Position numbers and translations under genes: made by a program
Shown here: positions 1 through 13,829 of the stretch, in pieces
Layout: each line of letters starts with the position of its first letter
How positions within the stretch are numbered: the first letter of the stretch is position 1
Notes under the pieces: generated by a model
Databases searched by the model: none
Told to the model about the DNA's origin: nothing
What the model saw: only the letters and a program-made list of their open reading frames with translations
DNA from: Ampelomyces quisqualis
Lineage: Eukaryota; Ascomycota; Dothideomycetes; Pleosporales; Phaeosphaeriaceae
Reading direction: 5' to 3'
NCBI GenBank assembly: GCA_018398575.1
Contig: JAGTXZ010000019.1
Span: 1,240,001 to 1,304,000 of the forward strand
Length of the DNA stretch: 64,000 bases

Positions 1-2229
1 AAAACAGAGTTTAAAAGTATATTTAAATTAATTACTTACTAAGGCTAGCTAATTAGTTAGCTAGATAGTATGTCCCCTAAAGTACTAGGTAACGTCTGCA
101 ACACTGCAACGTTGTTGTTAGCAGAAACTCCTTATTAGAAATAGTAATATAAACAATACAGTGTGTTAGAAGAGTATATAGTTACTATTATAACATACCT
201 ATATACTAATAGTTAACAGAGGTAGTGCTAATAATAGAGTTAAGGTTAATAACTAGTAATATAAATGTCTTTTGCTGTAAGCGTTTAGAGCACTTATCTA
301 CTAGGATTTAGCTATGTTTAATCTCTAGAATATCTACGTACCTATGCAGACACTAAAGGCTATAGTCTGTTATAATATAGAGAAGGCATACCTTTTATAA
401 GGCAAAGGAGCAACTAAAGAGAACTATAAATAAGCTAACAACTAGATAGTAGCTATAATTAAGCCTAGTTAGCCCTGTAAGTCTATGTCTAAACTATCTT
501 TTATAAGGTTTAGACTAATAAAACTAATATCTGCTTCTAGACTAGAATAACGCCTATCTACTAATAGGTAATAAATAACAACTTAGATATGTATGTGTAA
601 AGATTTAGTAGTAGCGCCCTATGTAGAGTCTACTATTAAACCTAAAACCTGCAATTATATAGTAATAAGCAATAGAAGATAATAATAAAATAATGCAATT
701 AGAAACTATAAGGAACTTATAACTTATACCTCTATTATTTAAACCTTCTTAATTTAAGCATAGTACCTAAAAGATTACAGAACTATGTAGTTCTTAACAA
801 CGTCTAAAATTAGAGGATTTTAAATTACTAGTAGTATACGTAGCTGCCTATACAAGGATTCTGATACCTCTAAACATATACAGGAGTTTTATAAGCAAGA
901 ATAGAGAAAGAGTATAGAAGAGATTGATTTGCATAGCGTGTAACATCTAATAGCAACATAGAGAAAGCTGTAAATTTAATAAAATTACTATACTAGACTA
1001 TACTGTAATAAGAGACTACGTAGCACATAGGTAGCTATAGGCAGCTTAGTATTTTAATAGAGCCTAGCTAATTAAGTAGGCGTTAAGGACTACCTAGTGT
1101 AACTAAAAAAAAGCAGTAGCTTAGGCAGAGAAAGGTAAGCGCAAACAGTCTATATACGTAGAAATATGTTTTAAAACTAACAGCCTATAAGAAGGCTAAA
1201 CACGCTGCTGCAGAGTTTGTAGACTCTAACAACAACAAGGTACAATTATTACTACTAAATAACTATTACCTTTAAGTATTAAGACTAGAAGAATTACTAT
1301 ATTGCGTAGAAGGTTGCTAGAGAATACTATCTATACTAGAGTTCTCTACTAAGCATATTAGAGTATGCGTTAATTATACAGAAACCCTATATAGCCCTTA
1401 TAAACATATAGTAAATAACTTAGATAATATAAGGCAAGTTAACTATTAGTTTTAGGCATCTTAAACTTTAGATAGAAACTATTAATTATTTAGTTAAAGT
1501 TAACACTTTACTTAACTAACTATTCTGCGCTACTAGTAATATTAATATGCTATAATATTAAATAGTATTATAATATACTTAGATATTAGAGAATATCTAA
1601 GCAGACAAAGTACATATAGCGTGCCTAGGCAAAATAAGAAAAGACTATTAAAGAATAAACTGCCTTTTGCGCTACGTTAGAAAAATACAATGTTAGTAAC
1701 ATCTGTAACATTAGCAACACTGTTAACACAACTATACTACTAGCTACCAGATAGTTCTTAACTGTGCTCTGCTGTGCTAAGTAACAATAGTAATGCCTAG
1801 TATACTATTATTAGCAGCCTAGTTTGTAGAACTCTTTTGTAAAATAGTTTATAGTTCTTGTGTTTAACATAGCTTTACACTATCTACACAACTGTGTTAC
1901 TAGTTAGTAGCCTGTCCTTAACTATGCCTAACTGTAGTTTAAGTCTAAGGCAATCTCTTTAATAGCGCTGTTACTTAGTTTAGGTTTTACTGCAAATCTA
2001 CACTATTCTTACGCTTTAAATTAATTTTGCGTTACGTCTACATATATACTTCTTTTGTAATACTTTTTATATTCTTGTACTCTTAGGACTAGGCTATGTA
2101 TCTACTTAAGCGTTTTTTATCTTACAGCTTTGCACAGTAGTATACTGTACTCTATAGTTCTACTACTTAATTTACCTAATTTATACTAGCCCTTTAAGCT
2201 TTATAGAGATTTCCTTATTACAATCTTAC

Positions 2230-4860
2230 TTAATCTCTCCTCTTTCTATTGTTACACCTTATAGACTACTACGCGACAATGTCTTTACGTTCTACTTCTT
2301 TAGAACTTTTGTTTTTAGATTGCTTTCTAGGTTATACAGAATAATACTCTTACATATGTCTGCTAGCTGGCCTAGTTAATATACTCTAAACATAAATTAG
2401 TCTTAGGTGCCCTATTTGTCTTAAGGCTCTGCAATTATAACCTTATTTGCCTTAATTAGCGTAATAGCTTCTGCAAACGCTATTAACGCTACTAAAATAA
2501 ATATTAAGTCTAAGTCCTTCTATTTTGCTAACACAGCGTCTATTTTAGACTTTAGTATTCCTCCTCTTAGTAGAAGAACTACATCTTTGCTAAATTTTTT
2601 TTAAAGCCCTATCTAGAGCACTAGTTGCACACATAGTTTATATAAGCTAATAAGAATTTTGGCCCAAACGTTACATAGTACTGTTTAATTATCTGCTAGG
2701 CCTCTCTAATTAGGATTAAGTCTAGTTTTAACATAGGTTCTCTTAGCCTTTAGCTTAATTGCCTTATACTTTGCACTATATACAAGTAGTAAGTTAAGGT
2801 TGTTAGTAAATATTCTTTTGTCTAGCTGCTAGAAGTGCTGTTAGATATACATTAATATAAACTACTTAGTTTTCTTGCTTCCTTTGCTTTTAAACAGCGC
2901 AGCCTTAAGCTAGGCTAGTATTAGAAATGTTGCAATACTTTGTATCTTAGCGCAGTTAAATATGTATACGCTCTTAGCTTTTACGCTATTTAGCTCTTCT
3001 TGTTATAGTACTATCTTATATCTTATTATTGCGTTAGCTATAAGTAATTAGAAGTTGTCTATTTAGCATAGCTAGTAGAACGTTAAGAAGTTGCCCTTAA
3101 TGCCTAAAATCTTCTAGCTCTATAGGTCTTGCGTAACTAGAGTTTAACGCAGCATAAACCTTACTGCAATCTTCTCTCCTAACGCTATAAGCGCTATATA
3201 CTTAGAAGAATTAAGTACGTTTTTAACTTCTTCTTATGCCTTAGATAAGCAGGTATCTTAGCCTTTTACTATAACTAGGCCTAATATCTTTCTTGTTCCT
3301 CTTATATCTACAATTTTCTTAATACTTGCGTATAAAGGGTTAGCAGTAGTAAATAGTTTAGAACTGTCTATGTTATTCTTCTTGCCTATAAAATAGTGCT
3401 AGTTTAAGAAGTTCTTATTGTCTTGCAGTCTGCTAAGCGCTAGGAAGATAAAAATAAGTATCTTGTAAAGACCTTTCTCTATTAGTGTACCTAAGAGGGC
3501 CTAGGCCTTCTACTAATAACTATAGTTCTTAACTCAAATAGTCTTGTACAAGTTACCTATAATAGTATTCTTAGATTTGTAGTTATAGAACTTATTAAAG
3601 ATAATACATCTCTATATTACTACGTAGCTAAGAATATTAAAGGTGTCTGTTATACTTACTTTGCTACCTCTTAATAATATTTTGCGTGTAGTTATAAGTC
3701 TTATAGTTTAGTATTTATTAAGCACGCGTTTTACTAATATTATGTAGCTGTATACAATTATAAATTAGCTAGCAGATAGTGCTAGACAGTGCGCAGTTGC
3801 ACTTGGGTAGACTTTTAGCATATAGCGTTCTTAGATATACTACAGAACTATCTCTATATACTTCTTACTATTCTTTGTAAATTTGCGCAGTAGAACATTT
3901 TAGTTAAACACTACAAAGTGCTGTTTAACTTGCAGATTAATCTTTATCTCTATTTCTTTATCTACTATTAGTGCGCCTATACTCTATAGAGGGGTATTAT
4001 CTATAAAGTAGATATAGAGCGTAAGAAAGTCTTTTAGGTTGCACTATTTAGATTTGTGGAGGCCTATAGTAATAATTTTAGCCTTCTATACAGCTAGTGC
4101 GCAGCCCTATCTGCTTACTATAGATGCTACTAACTATAGCTCTTCTAGTATTAAAGAGTTTTTTTTACATATATATAGGAATGTCTGTTAGTCTATTATA
4201 GGGCACTGTTCTTAACTATTGTCTTTAGCCTTATATTAACTAGTTTTATTCTTTAATTAGTTCTCTTGCACTTTAGTCTAGTTCTTAAAGTGCGTATACC
4301 CTATAATTATTATAAGTACAGCTAATCTTATTTTCTCTATACCTATTATGTTTCTAAATATGCTGCTATTGTCTAAAGATAGCTCTTTTTTATAAAGTAT
4401 ATAGGCCTCTGTTAGTTAGTATACTATAAATAGGACTGTTAGTCCTTATAATAAATGTAGTATTATAGGCGCGTTATCCTTAAAGTCTTCTAGTAGAAAT
4501 CTAAAGAAGTTAGCTACTTCCTGCTATTTGTCCTCTTGGCAGTGTTCTATTACTACTCTAATTTAAGCTTATAGTTTATCTGCTGTCCTATCTTGCGTAT
4601 TAGTTGCGTAGATTATAGTTATAGGCTCTCTATAGTGCACTTACCTTGCGTTTAGTAGGGCTTAGAGCTATAGCCTTTCTTCTAACGCAAGTTGTTTTGC
4701 TAACTAGAGCTCTTTATTCTTATCTTTGTTACCTTTATTATACTCTTCTTATTCTTCTTTGCTACTAGAGTAGATATCTTCCTCTAGTAACCTCTGTTAT
4801 TTCTCTATAGCACTCTTGCGTTTTTGTCTAGGTGTAGTAATTAGCGTAGATATTGTGTTG
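2230..4860 (-). pseudogene. RIP-decayed SNF2-like helicase frame
   Basis: One minus-strand frame (codon first bases at positions congruent to 2 modulo 3) can be followed from about 4860 to about 2230, over 850 codons. It shows no frameshift and is interrupted almost only by TAG/TAA. Reading as it stands, three landmarks resemble SNF2 helicase motifs: a degraded P-loop-like stretch (NIIGIEKIRLAV, near 4360), a motif-II-like stretch IFNKFYNYK (D and E apparently turned to N and K by G-to-A changes, near 3580), and FMFRVY*LGQLADICK (2396-2350), which fits the R-x2-R-[IL]-G-Q motif VI. The upstream part is acidic and then basic, as in a nuclear protein. The family call is inference from these motifs; the existence of the decayed frame is seen directly. 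It may be cargo or machinery of a mobile element. The 5' end could extend beyond 4860. Confidence 0.5.
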
Positions 4861-6568
4861 TTTTGTGTTTGCGCAGCATCTTTGTCTCTACTTCCCTTTA
4901 CTTTCTTTGTAGTGCTATTATTCTACTTCTCTAGGCGCTTAATTTTAGTAGTTAGGGTCTTAATACGTATGTTTAGGCTGTTATTCTTCTTCTTCTTGCC
5001 TCTACTCTGTCTGTTAAAGCGTTTGCTACTATTTGCTTTAGGTCCTGTTAATAGTTTATAGGCTAAGTCTACTAGCGCTCTTGTTATCTTTTGTTATTTA
5101 TAGTTATTATCTTTAGTGTTATTGTTAAGCTCTAAGTAGAGGCGCCTTTACCTCTTATCTCTAGTAGTACTTACTAGGTTTATAATGTTGCTGTTGCTGC
5201 CTAAAGTAAAGTGCACTATATTATGTAGTTAGCTATTGTTATTTATATACTGTTCTAGGTTGTATTACTACTAGGCTTAACTTTATCTTGTACTAGAGTC
5301 TAGTATTTAATTGTAACGCCCTTAAGGCTTCTTATCTTAACGTATAAGTTAACAGTTATAGCTAGATTATTATTGTTAGTAATTAGGCGCAGCGCTAACA
5401 CGTTAAATATCTTTAAAGTCCTAACTATATACTAGTCTATAAATTTTAGTTGTAACAGGTGTTTAACAAGTGCACTATATTTAAGATATTATAGCTTTAT
5501 CTTAAAGTTACTGTCTTTAAGCTGCTATTAACGTGCAGCTGTTATTAGCCTTAAAAGTAGGAAGGTCTAGGTAGTTTAACAATATACGCTGTCTATAATA
5601 TAGACATTAATATTATTAAGTAATAGTTTAGTTGTTATTGTAGTAAGGCCTATTAGCTAGGTTACTAAAGCAGCAGAAGAACTTAAGACTACTAATACTA
5701 ACTGCGTGCGTTCTAGTTCTAAGTTTGCAGGCGTTAGCTATCTTTCTATGTATTTAGCTTTAACTTTATTACTATAGTCTTAAATTTCTAAGATTATCTT
5801 CTTCTATACAGCGCTAGCTGTTGCCTTATAGAATTCCCTTAGTATACTACTGTTAGTTAGTTAGGAGTATACAGTATACTTAAGCTATTTATCTATTGTT
5901 AGGCTGCGTATTATCTTTAAGTAGTTAGCCTATAGGTGTACCTATTTAATCTTGTTATATGTGTTCTTGTACTAGATAAAATCTATTATCTCTTTAACCT
6001 ATATGCGCTAGTCTACTACATTAATATTATAGCCTATTCTTATAATTACCTGTAATATATTGTTAGTAGTTGTTGTCTTTATATTACTTATATACTATTT
6101 ATTTAATTAAGGTAGCTACTACTTGTACTTGTTATTATAATCTTATAACGCGCGCATTATATAATATATTACGCGTAACAGTTAAGAATAGTGTAAGCAG
6201 GTGCAAGAATAGTAGAATAGCTACAGCTTAGTTAGCGTGTATAGGTGTGCTTGTGTTATGTACTTACTTGTAATAGTGTTGTAATGTACAGCGTAGTGTA
6301 GTAAACGTAACGTAGAAAATTACGTATATTTGCGTTACAGCACTATTGTTATTATTGTATAGTTATAGTGCGTTTATAGTAGTAACGCAGCATTATATAG
6401 TTATAGTAGTAGGTTAAATTATAAGTACAGGTAAAAGTAAGTAGAGTTTTATCCTAGTATTATATAGCCTTTTACCTAGCGCTAACATATTATGTTATAT
6501 CTTTAAGGTAAGTAAAGGTGTATTCTAGAGGAGCGCCTCTTACTGCGTGTTATTTTTGGTATAGCACT

Positions 6569-6905
6569 ATACAGTACTATATAGCACTATATAGCACTAA
6601 GTAAAATTCTTACTTCTTAGTTTTTTATATTATAGTATAGGCAACTTACCTCTTGTATATTATAGTAGTAGCACTTTCTTTAGTCTAGTAAGTAAACTTA
6701 GCTAAACCTACTAGTACTATTATAGTAGACAGGTCTACTATACAGTACTATAGGACACTGTGTAGCACTAAGTAAAATTCTTACCTTCTATATTTTTACA
6801 TTATAATATAGGTAACTTACCTCTTGTATATTATGTTAGTAGCACTCTCTTTAGTCTAGCAGGCAAACTTAGCTAAACCTACTAGTGCTATTATAGTAGA
6901 CAGGT
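6569..6905. repeat. 171-bp tandem duplication
   Basis: Two direct copies have an exact 171-bp offset: GTAAAATTCTTAC starts at 6601 and again at 6772, and both copies end with TAGTAGACAGGT (6734 and 6905). The copies differ mainly by transitions, as expected from independent RIP-type mutation of each copy. No coding content is visible. Confidence 0.8.
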
Positions 6906-9863
6906 TACGCAATAAAGCTGTATTAGAATATTTAAGTTGTATACTAGCGTCTAGCAGTTTACGTAGAATTATAGAGAAGTTTTTTATGCGTCTGTAGTCC
7001 TGTTAGTAAGAGAAGCTGTCTGTTACCTTCTGTTTCTTTGCACTATATTATTCTATTGTAATTCTATATTATCTATTAGTGTATCTAACACTCTAGACTA
7101 TATGCTATTAGTGTAGATAGTAGTTAACAGATCTCTATAGTGTACGCAGCTTATAGCCAGCAAGAAAGTGTACAGCAGCCTACTTCTATTATGCATTTTA
7201 ACATTAGTTTAAGACATTTATGTTTTTAACTAAATAATTCTGCTCTATGTTCTATAGATTTATTTGTAAGAAGATTAGTTTCCTCTTTTTAACGCTAAGT
7301 TTACTGTTAATATAGTAGTATTCCTTTGTTTAAGTGTTTTTTCTTAGCATTAGTAACTAATATTGCAAATTATACAGTACGCAGTATCTTACAAAAAATA
7401 CTATTATTATCTATTGTCTTATGTTCTTATATAATAGCCTTGTCTCTTATTAATATATCTTGTAGTGTAGTGTCTCTGCTTAGTGCTAGTATACTAGGGT
7501 GCTTAACTTTTTACGCTGCTATCCTGCCTAGATGTTACTATACGTGCATAATTTCTTAACAACTCTGCTCTTTTAGTTGCATAGATTATATGCTACTACT
7601 TTAGATTATTAATCTAGTCTTTGGCTAAATATAGTTAGTGCTAAGTAATTATTCTTTAATTTTAGTGTTTGCTAGGCTAATATTATCTAGTTATTTTAGT
7701 TAATACGCTAGCTAAAATACTAGAAATTATAGGCCCTGTAAGATAATTTGTGTAATAGCTATTCTTGTTCTAGTTAAGTATAGTATTGTTACGCTTTTCT
7801 AACTATAACTACACTATAACATTACTCTTAGTTTTTACACTCGCAAACAGCCTAGCGTTATCTTATTTTAGGTATATAGCATTCTTGTGTTTACATTAGT
7901 GTAGTCTTACTACCTAGTTACGTATATCTTTTTAGCGTTTGTCTTGCAGCTCTATAGCTATCTATTTTATAGTTACCTGTTACAGTGCTTCTAGCTTGTT
8001 AATATATTACCTATTGTTTATAGTAAACTCTTACTAACTTACGTACACTTACAGTTAATCTATTATATCTGTTACTTTACAGTGTAATAGTTTAGGGAGC
8101 AATAGTACCTTATAGTTCTTCTTTATCTTATTTAAGCTATATATTACAATAATATAGTCTAAGAGGTAGGCTAGATCTTTGTAGTTAGGATTGCGCTCTT
8201 TAGGTAACTTAATAAAGCTCCTAACGTCTATACTGTTAACAATACGCATGTCTTTAAGCTAGTTAACTAAATTGTTAAGCTTATAGTAAGTCTTTTAGAA
8301 GTTAGCTATATATAGCTATAGGCTGTAGTACATGTTTAGATATGTTAAGATCTGCTAGCTACTATATATAGTCTTAGCTCTTATCTTATTATACTACACG
8401 TAATATCTCTAGTAAATAGCGTAGATAACATCTATTATCTTAGTAGGATATTTGCCTATTATACTTTTCTTTACTACAAAGTGTAGAAAATAGGCACAGA
8501 CTTTAGCCTTCTATGCGCAGGTAATACCTTAGTCTATTAGTTAGTATAATGTTATACTACCTGCAGGCAGGAATATAACTCTATTGTATTAGTAAGTATT
8601 GTAACCTCTATTACTATAATAAGCCTATAGTACATTAACACTGTATATACTAAACGTTCTGCAGCAATTAGTAGCTTATCTAAAGCTTAGCTACTGCGTG
8701 TTTGTAAGGCAGGAACCTATTAATTAGTAATAGTACTTATCTGTTTATACAGTTATTAAACTATTTTAGCTATTCTAGTATAATGTTAGTGTCTATCTAG
8801 GTAGAATTATTATCCTAATAGACATAACTAAGACTGTAGATATTTAGGTTCTTTTTACTATCTATACAAGTTGTGTAGTTTAAGGATCCTATAAACTATA
8901 GAGGCACTTAGTTTAAGCTATCTGTATTTATGTACAGTACACTAGTTATATACTTTCTATCTAGTCTGAGTCTAGCTTCTAGATTATCTACTAATATATA
9001 TTAGGGCAAGTGTTTCTAGTATATACTAGCCTTATCTATATTGTATAAATTCTTAGGCGCGTATCTACTTACTACGTCGCGAATTTCTTCTATTATAAGC
9101 TTAGTGTCCTTAACTATTATACTGCTATAGTTGCCTACTATTTTTGCAAACTGTTTATATAACTATACGCTGTATTGTTGTTTATATATAGTAAGCTATC
9201 TGTTATTAAACTCTAGTATTTTGCAGCTGTTATATTTAGGCAGCTGTTACTAAAGTTAACGTGCAGTTTTGCAAATTATGTTGTTAGTAATATTAACGCA
9301 AGCTGCCTGCAACTCTATATACTAGTTATTTAGAGCTGCCTTAAGGGTTTTCTATTGCGGACGCCTATTATGCGTGTAGTTATAGCTAGTATATTTGGTT
9401 TTGTTGCTGTCTAGGTGTTCTTGCGTTATTAGAAGGATATTAGTTATATTATTTGGTTGCACATAGCAGTAAAAGGCTCTAGTAGCCTATATAGTAAGTT
9501 GTTGTAGTATTAAATATAGAAATAATGCTTTATATTTGCAAACTTTAATACGTTCTGCAATAGTCTAGGTATAACTATATTACTAGTTAGGCGTTAGACC
9601 TTAACCTATCTATAAACTAGATAATATAGGCTTAATATTATAGTAGTAGAATAACTATAGAAACTAGATATATTTATAATAAGCAATCTACTATCTAATA
9701 TAGTAAAGACAATACACTTGCGTATGCTAATACTCTAGTAGCTACTTATAGTATTTAATATAAAACAAAATCTAAACTTAGCTTTAAACCTATGCTAGTA
9801 TTATTATAGCACTAATTAGTTACTCTAGGTGCCTATTGTAGTAGATAGCTTGCAATTAACGCT

Positions 9864-10342
9864 AATAGTACTCTTTAGTAAATAATAGTTATAGACAGTG
9901 TAACGTAACTATAGCTACTAGTTATTAGAAGAGCCTACTGTAGTAGTAGGTCGCGTGTAGTACTAGTAGTATTTTCTAGTAGATAATAGTTACTAATAGT
10001 GCAACACAACTATAGCTGCTAGTAGTTAAAAGAGCCTGCTGTAGTAGTAGGTTGCGTACAGCACTAGTAGTATTCTCTAGTAGATAATAGTTGCTAATAG
10101 TGCAACGCAACTATAGCTACTAGTTATTAAAAGAGCCTGCTGCAGTAGTAGGTAGTATGCAGCACTAGCAGTATTCTTTAGTAGATAATAGTTGCTAACA
10201 GTGCAACATAACTATAGCTACTAGTTATTAAAAGAGCCTGCTGTAGTAGTAGGTAGCGTATAGCACTAGTAGTATTCTCTAGTAGACAACAGTTGCTAAT
10301 AGTACAACGTAACTATAGCTACTAGTTGTTAGAAGAGCCTAA
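9864..10342. repeat. 101-bp tandem array, about 4.7 copies
   Basis: The anchor AACTATAGCT recurs at 9907, 10008, 10109, 10210 and 10311, exactly 101 bp apart each time. Each unit contains AAAGAGCCT or AGAAGAGCCT, a CTGTAGTAGTAGG segment and AGTAGATAATAG. Copies differ mostly by single A/G or C/T changes and there are no length changes, so the array formed before or during the point mutation. Confidence 0.9.
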
Positions 10343-10932
10343 TTATAGAGATTAATGCGTTTAAAGTGTTTGCTGCCTTATATACTATATATAAGATTTA
10401 TAAAGTATTATACGTTACCTCTTGTGTATATTCTTCTCTACTAAGCGTTTCTAAGACAAACAAATGCAGGCCTATTGTTTTAATTTATATAAGTGTCCTT
10501 TAAAGTCTTAGTTATACCTACTAGTGTAGTAGGTATTCTTTTTGTTACTAGCTAGTAGTATCTTAGTGTAGATAAGTTTAATGCGCGTAACTTCTTTGCG
10601 TTAATAGAAGTTCTTAAAGCTATAATAAAGCTTAGTAACAATAGGGGACTTAATGTTATATAAGTTATAGTTAGAATATCTTAATATCTAGACGTTAGAT
10701 TACTACTTATAGAGTCTAACAGAAATGCATTATATATAGTATAAGAGAGGTTACAGCTACTTAGGTAGGCTTTGCTATTAAAGAGCCTAATAAGAGTGCT
10801 AGGATAGAGATGTCCTAACAAATAACTACAACTCTACGTTATTCTTAATTTTTGCCTGTAACAATATATAGACAAAAGCATGTAAATTATAGTTATATCT
10901 CTAATATCTTCTAGTTACCTAATAGTATAAGA

Positions 10933-11549
10933 ATTGCGTTCTTAAGTTAAGCTAAGTTATTAATATATATTACAAGACATAACAAAGTTGTTGTAATAAC
11001 AGCGCTCTTAAGTTAGGCTAAGTTATTAATGTGCGCACTAGGATACTATTATAGTTATTGTTATAGAGATCCTTGCTTTCAAACACGCTATAAGGTATCT
11101 TAGTTAAGTAATAGTGTTGTAGGACATAACAAAGTTGTTGTAACAACAGCGCTCTTAAGTTAGGCTAAGTTATTAATGTGCGCACTAGAATGCTATTATA
11201 GTTATTATTATAGAGATTCTTACTTTTAAACACGCTATAAGGTATTTTAGTTAAGTAATAGTATTGCAAGATATAACAAAGTTGTTGCAATAACAGCGCT
11301 CTTAAGTTAGGCTAAGTTATTAATGTGCGCATTAGAATGCTATTGTAGCTATTGTTATAGAGATCCTTGCTTTTAAACACGCTATAAGGTATCTTAGTCA
11401 AGTAATAGTATTGCAGGACATAACAAAGTTATTGTAACAACAGCGCTCTTAAGTTAGGCTAAGTTATTAATATGCGTATTAGGATGCTATTATAGCTATT
11501 GTTGTAGAGATCCTTACTTTCAAACACGCTATAAGGTATCTTAGTTAAG
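10933..11549. repeat. 147-bp tandem array, about 4 copies
   Basis: The anchor AACAAAG recurs at 10981, 11128, 11275 and 11422, a constant 147-bp period. Each unit carries AACAGCGCTCTTAAGTTAG, ATTAATGTGCGC and CACGCTATAAGGTAT. A partial copy (TTCTTAAGTTAAGCTAAG) precedes the first. Differences between copies are mainly transitions. No open frame runs through the array. Confidence 0.9.
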
Positions 11550-11834
11550 CTACAATATCTAAACAGCTACTAAAGAGTCTATCTAAGACATAAATTTGCT
11601 TCTATACTAGTAGGCTAAGAAGTAGCGTAGGTGTAGTGCTAACAATATAGTAAAGCTTAGTTCTAGATTTTTAAACTATACAAATATATAGACGTAATAG
11701 GTATAGTTTTAGTTTTGTAAGAATAAAAATATAATAAAGAATTAAGTCTTTTAGACTTATAAGAAATATATATACAAAGATAGTAATATTAAATTAGAAG
11801 TACAAGTTATGTGTTAAGAAGCAGCTGTATATAT

Positions 11835-12277
11835 AGGCACATAAGTAAATTTATCTCTAGTTTTAAAGTTAGAAAAGTGTAAGGAGGCGCAAGTATATAA
11901 TAGATAAAAATAACACTAGGTTCTATATATGTTTTAACAAAAGACTGTTACCTTAACTCTAAGACTAGAGATATATAGGTAAATTTATCTCTAGTTTTAA
12001 GGTTAGAGAAGTGTAAGGAAGCGCAAGTGTATAATAGATAAAAATAACACTAAGTTCTGTGTATATTTTAATAAAAGACTGTTACCTTAACCCTAAGACT
12101 AGAGATATATAGGTAAATTTATCTCTAGTTTTAAGGTTAGAGAAGTGTAAGAAGGCGCAAGTGTATAATAGATAAAAATAATACTAGGTTTTGTATATGT
12201 TTTAACAAAAGACTGTTACCTTAACTCTAAGACTAGAGACATATAGGTAAATTTATCTCTAGTTTTAAGGTTAGGAA
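11835..12277. repeat. 134-bp tandem array, about 3.3 copies
   Basis: The anchor AAATTTATCTCTAG recurs at 11847, 11981, 12115 and 12249, a constant 134-bp period. Units include AAGTGTAAGGAGGCGCAAG, AGATAAAAATAA and AAAAGACTGTTACCTTAA. It starts about 300 bp after the 147-bp array, so three unrelated arrays lie within 2.4 kb. Confidence 0.9.
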
Positions 12278-13829
12278 AACATATATATAGCAAGAGGTAG
12301 AGAGTAGCTAGCTAGCAAGGCTATTATATGCTCTATTAGCGCTAATAGTTTAAGAGTAAGCAGTACGTAGATGCGTTTAATATATAGTAGTTTGTTAACA
12401 GTCTTTATTACTATTTAGCCTCTGTTATATTTGCACATTAGGGCAAGTTAGAATAGTAGTCTCTAGTAGACAACTGTCCTATACTGTGCTAGAGAAAGAA
12501 TATAAATTAGATCTGCAAGTATTTTAAAACTAGAAAAGATTAAATATACTAGCTGCTTAGAATATTAGTTAACACTATATATAAATTATACTTATTATTT
12601 CTTACTGTTAAGTAATTGCCTACGCCTGTTACTAGTCTTACCTATAGTATATATAGTACACTATTCTACCTACTTTTATTTGTACTAAGCCTAGCTACCT
12701 TGGTACAGGTTGTATATTAGGCTGCTAAAGCTACTAGTCTATTTTTTTTATACTTTTAAACCTTATATATGTCTACTTGCAGGTATACTTACCTTTTTAG
12801 GTATTTGGGTTCTACTATATATATTCTAAACGCGTAGTAACTTATTTATTCTAGGGTATTAATATTTTTTAGTGTAATAATTATTATTAATATTAATCTT
12901 TATTAAGCTGTGTTAGCTAGCCTAACTAATCTAGTTGTTAATAAGTAAGCTCTAGTATAATAATATAACAGTTGTTAGAGTAATAAGGAATATTAAAGAA
13001 AAGAAAAATATTAGTTGTTGCGCCTATAACTGTTAGCATAGTTCTATACACAGGTTAAGTAACTGTTAGCTATAGTAGACTTTAGTAGACTACTATAGAC
13101 AACAGACTGTGCAGCACAGGATAGATACTGCTAGTAACTACCTTAACACTACATAACTAATATTAATACTGTTTTTACACACTTAGTCTTCTTATATCTA
13201 AACTATAGAGTTATATATAAATAAATTAGTAATAGATTATATATGCATACTGTATAGCTTTTACACTAAGACGTACGCAGGACTTGTTAAACATAGTGCT
13301 TAATACTAGACGCGTTGCTACCTGCTACCTAACAATACACTAGTTATAACCCCTAACACTATAATATAATAGCATAGCTCTAATAGCTGTAACGCAATAG
13401 ATGCTACTCTAGATAACGCAGCACCTACTTTATACAGTAACACCTTATATAAACGCAACTACACTCTAGCTAAATATAAGGTAATAGAGTAGATAGGCCT
13501 AATATTAGCGTCTATACAAGAATAAGACAAGCTGTTTAAGACAGCAAGTAGACAGCACGCTAGCAAACCCTTTAGTTTAGGAATAGTAGACGCAAAGTAG
13601 TAGGCTACACGCAGCCAAATAGTGTACGTGTACTAACACTAATAGGAATAACATAGTAGGGCCCTTTAGTTTTCTTTTTGCACTAGCGTTTGCATTGTAG
13701 CTGCAAAGGATAAAATGCACATTAGGTAACATTAATAGCCTCTTTACTAATATATAGCTATATAAGCTATATTTATAGCTGCAGTTCTAATTAGAGCGCT
13801 AGTAGTAGTCAGCTATGTTAAACATTTAA

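Noticed and set aside
4816..8249. Short open frames in the AT-rich block (4816-5061 +, 7326-7559 +, 8055-8249 -)
   Set aside because: They lie in mutated DNA, have extreme Leu/Ile/Cys/Val composition and no features; the first is antisense to the decayed helicase frame.
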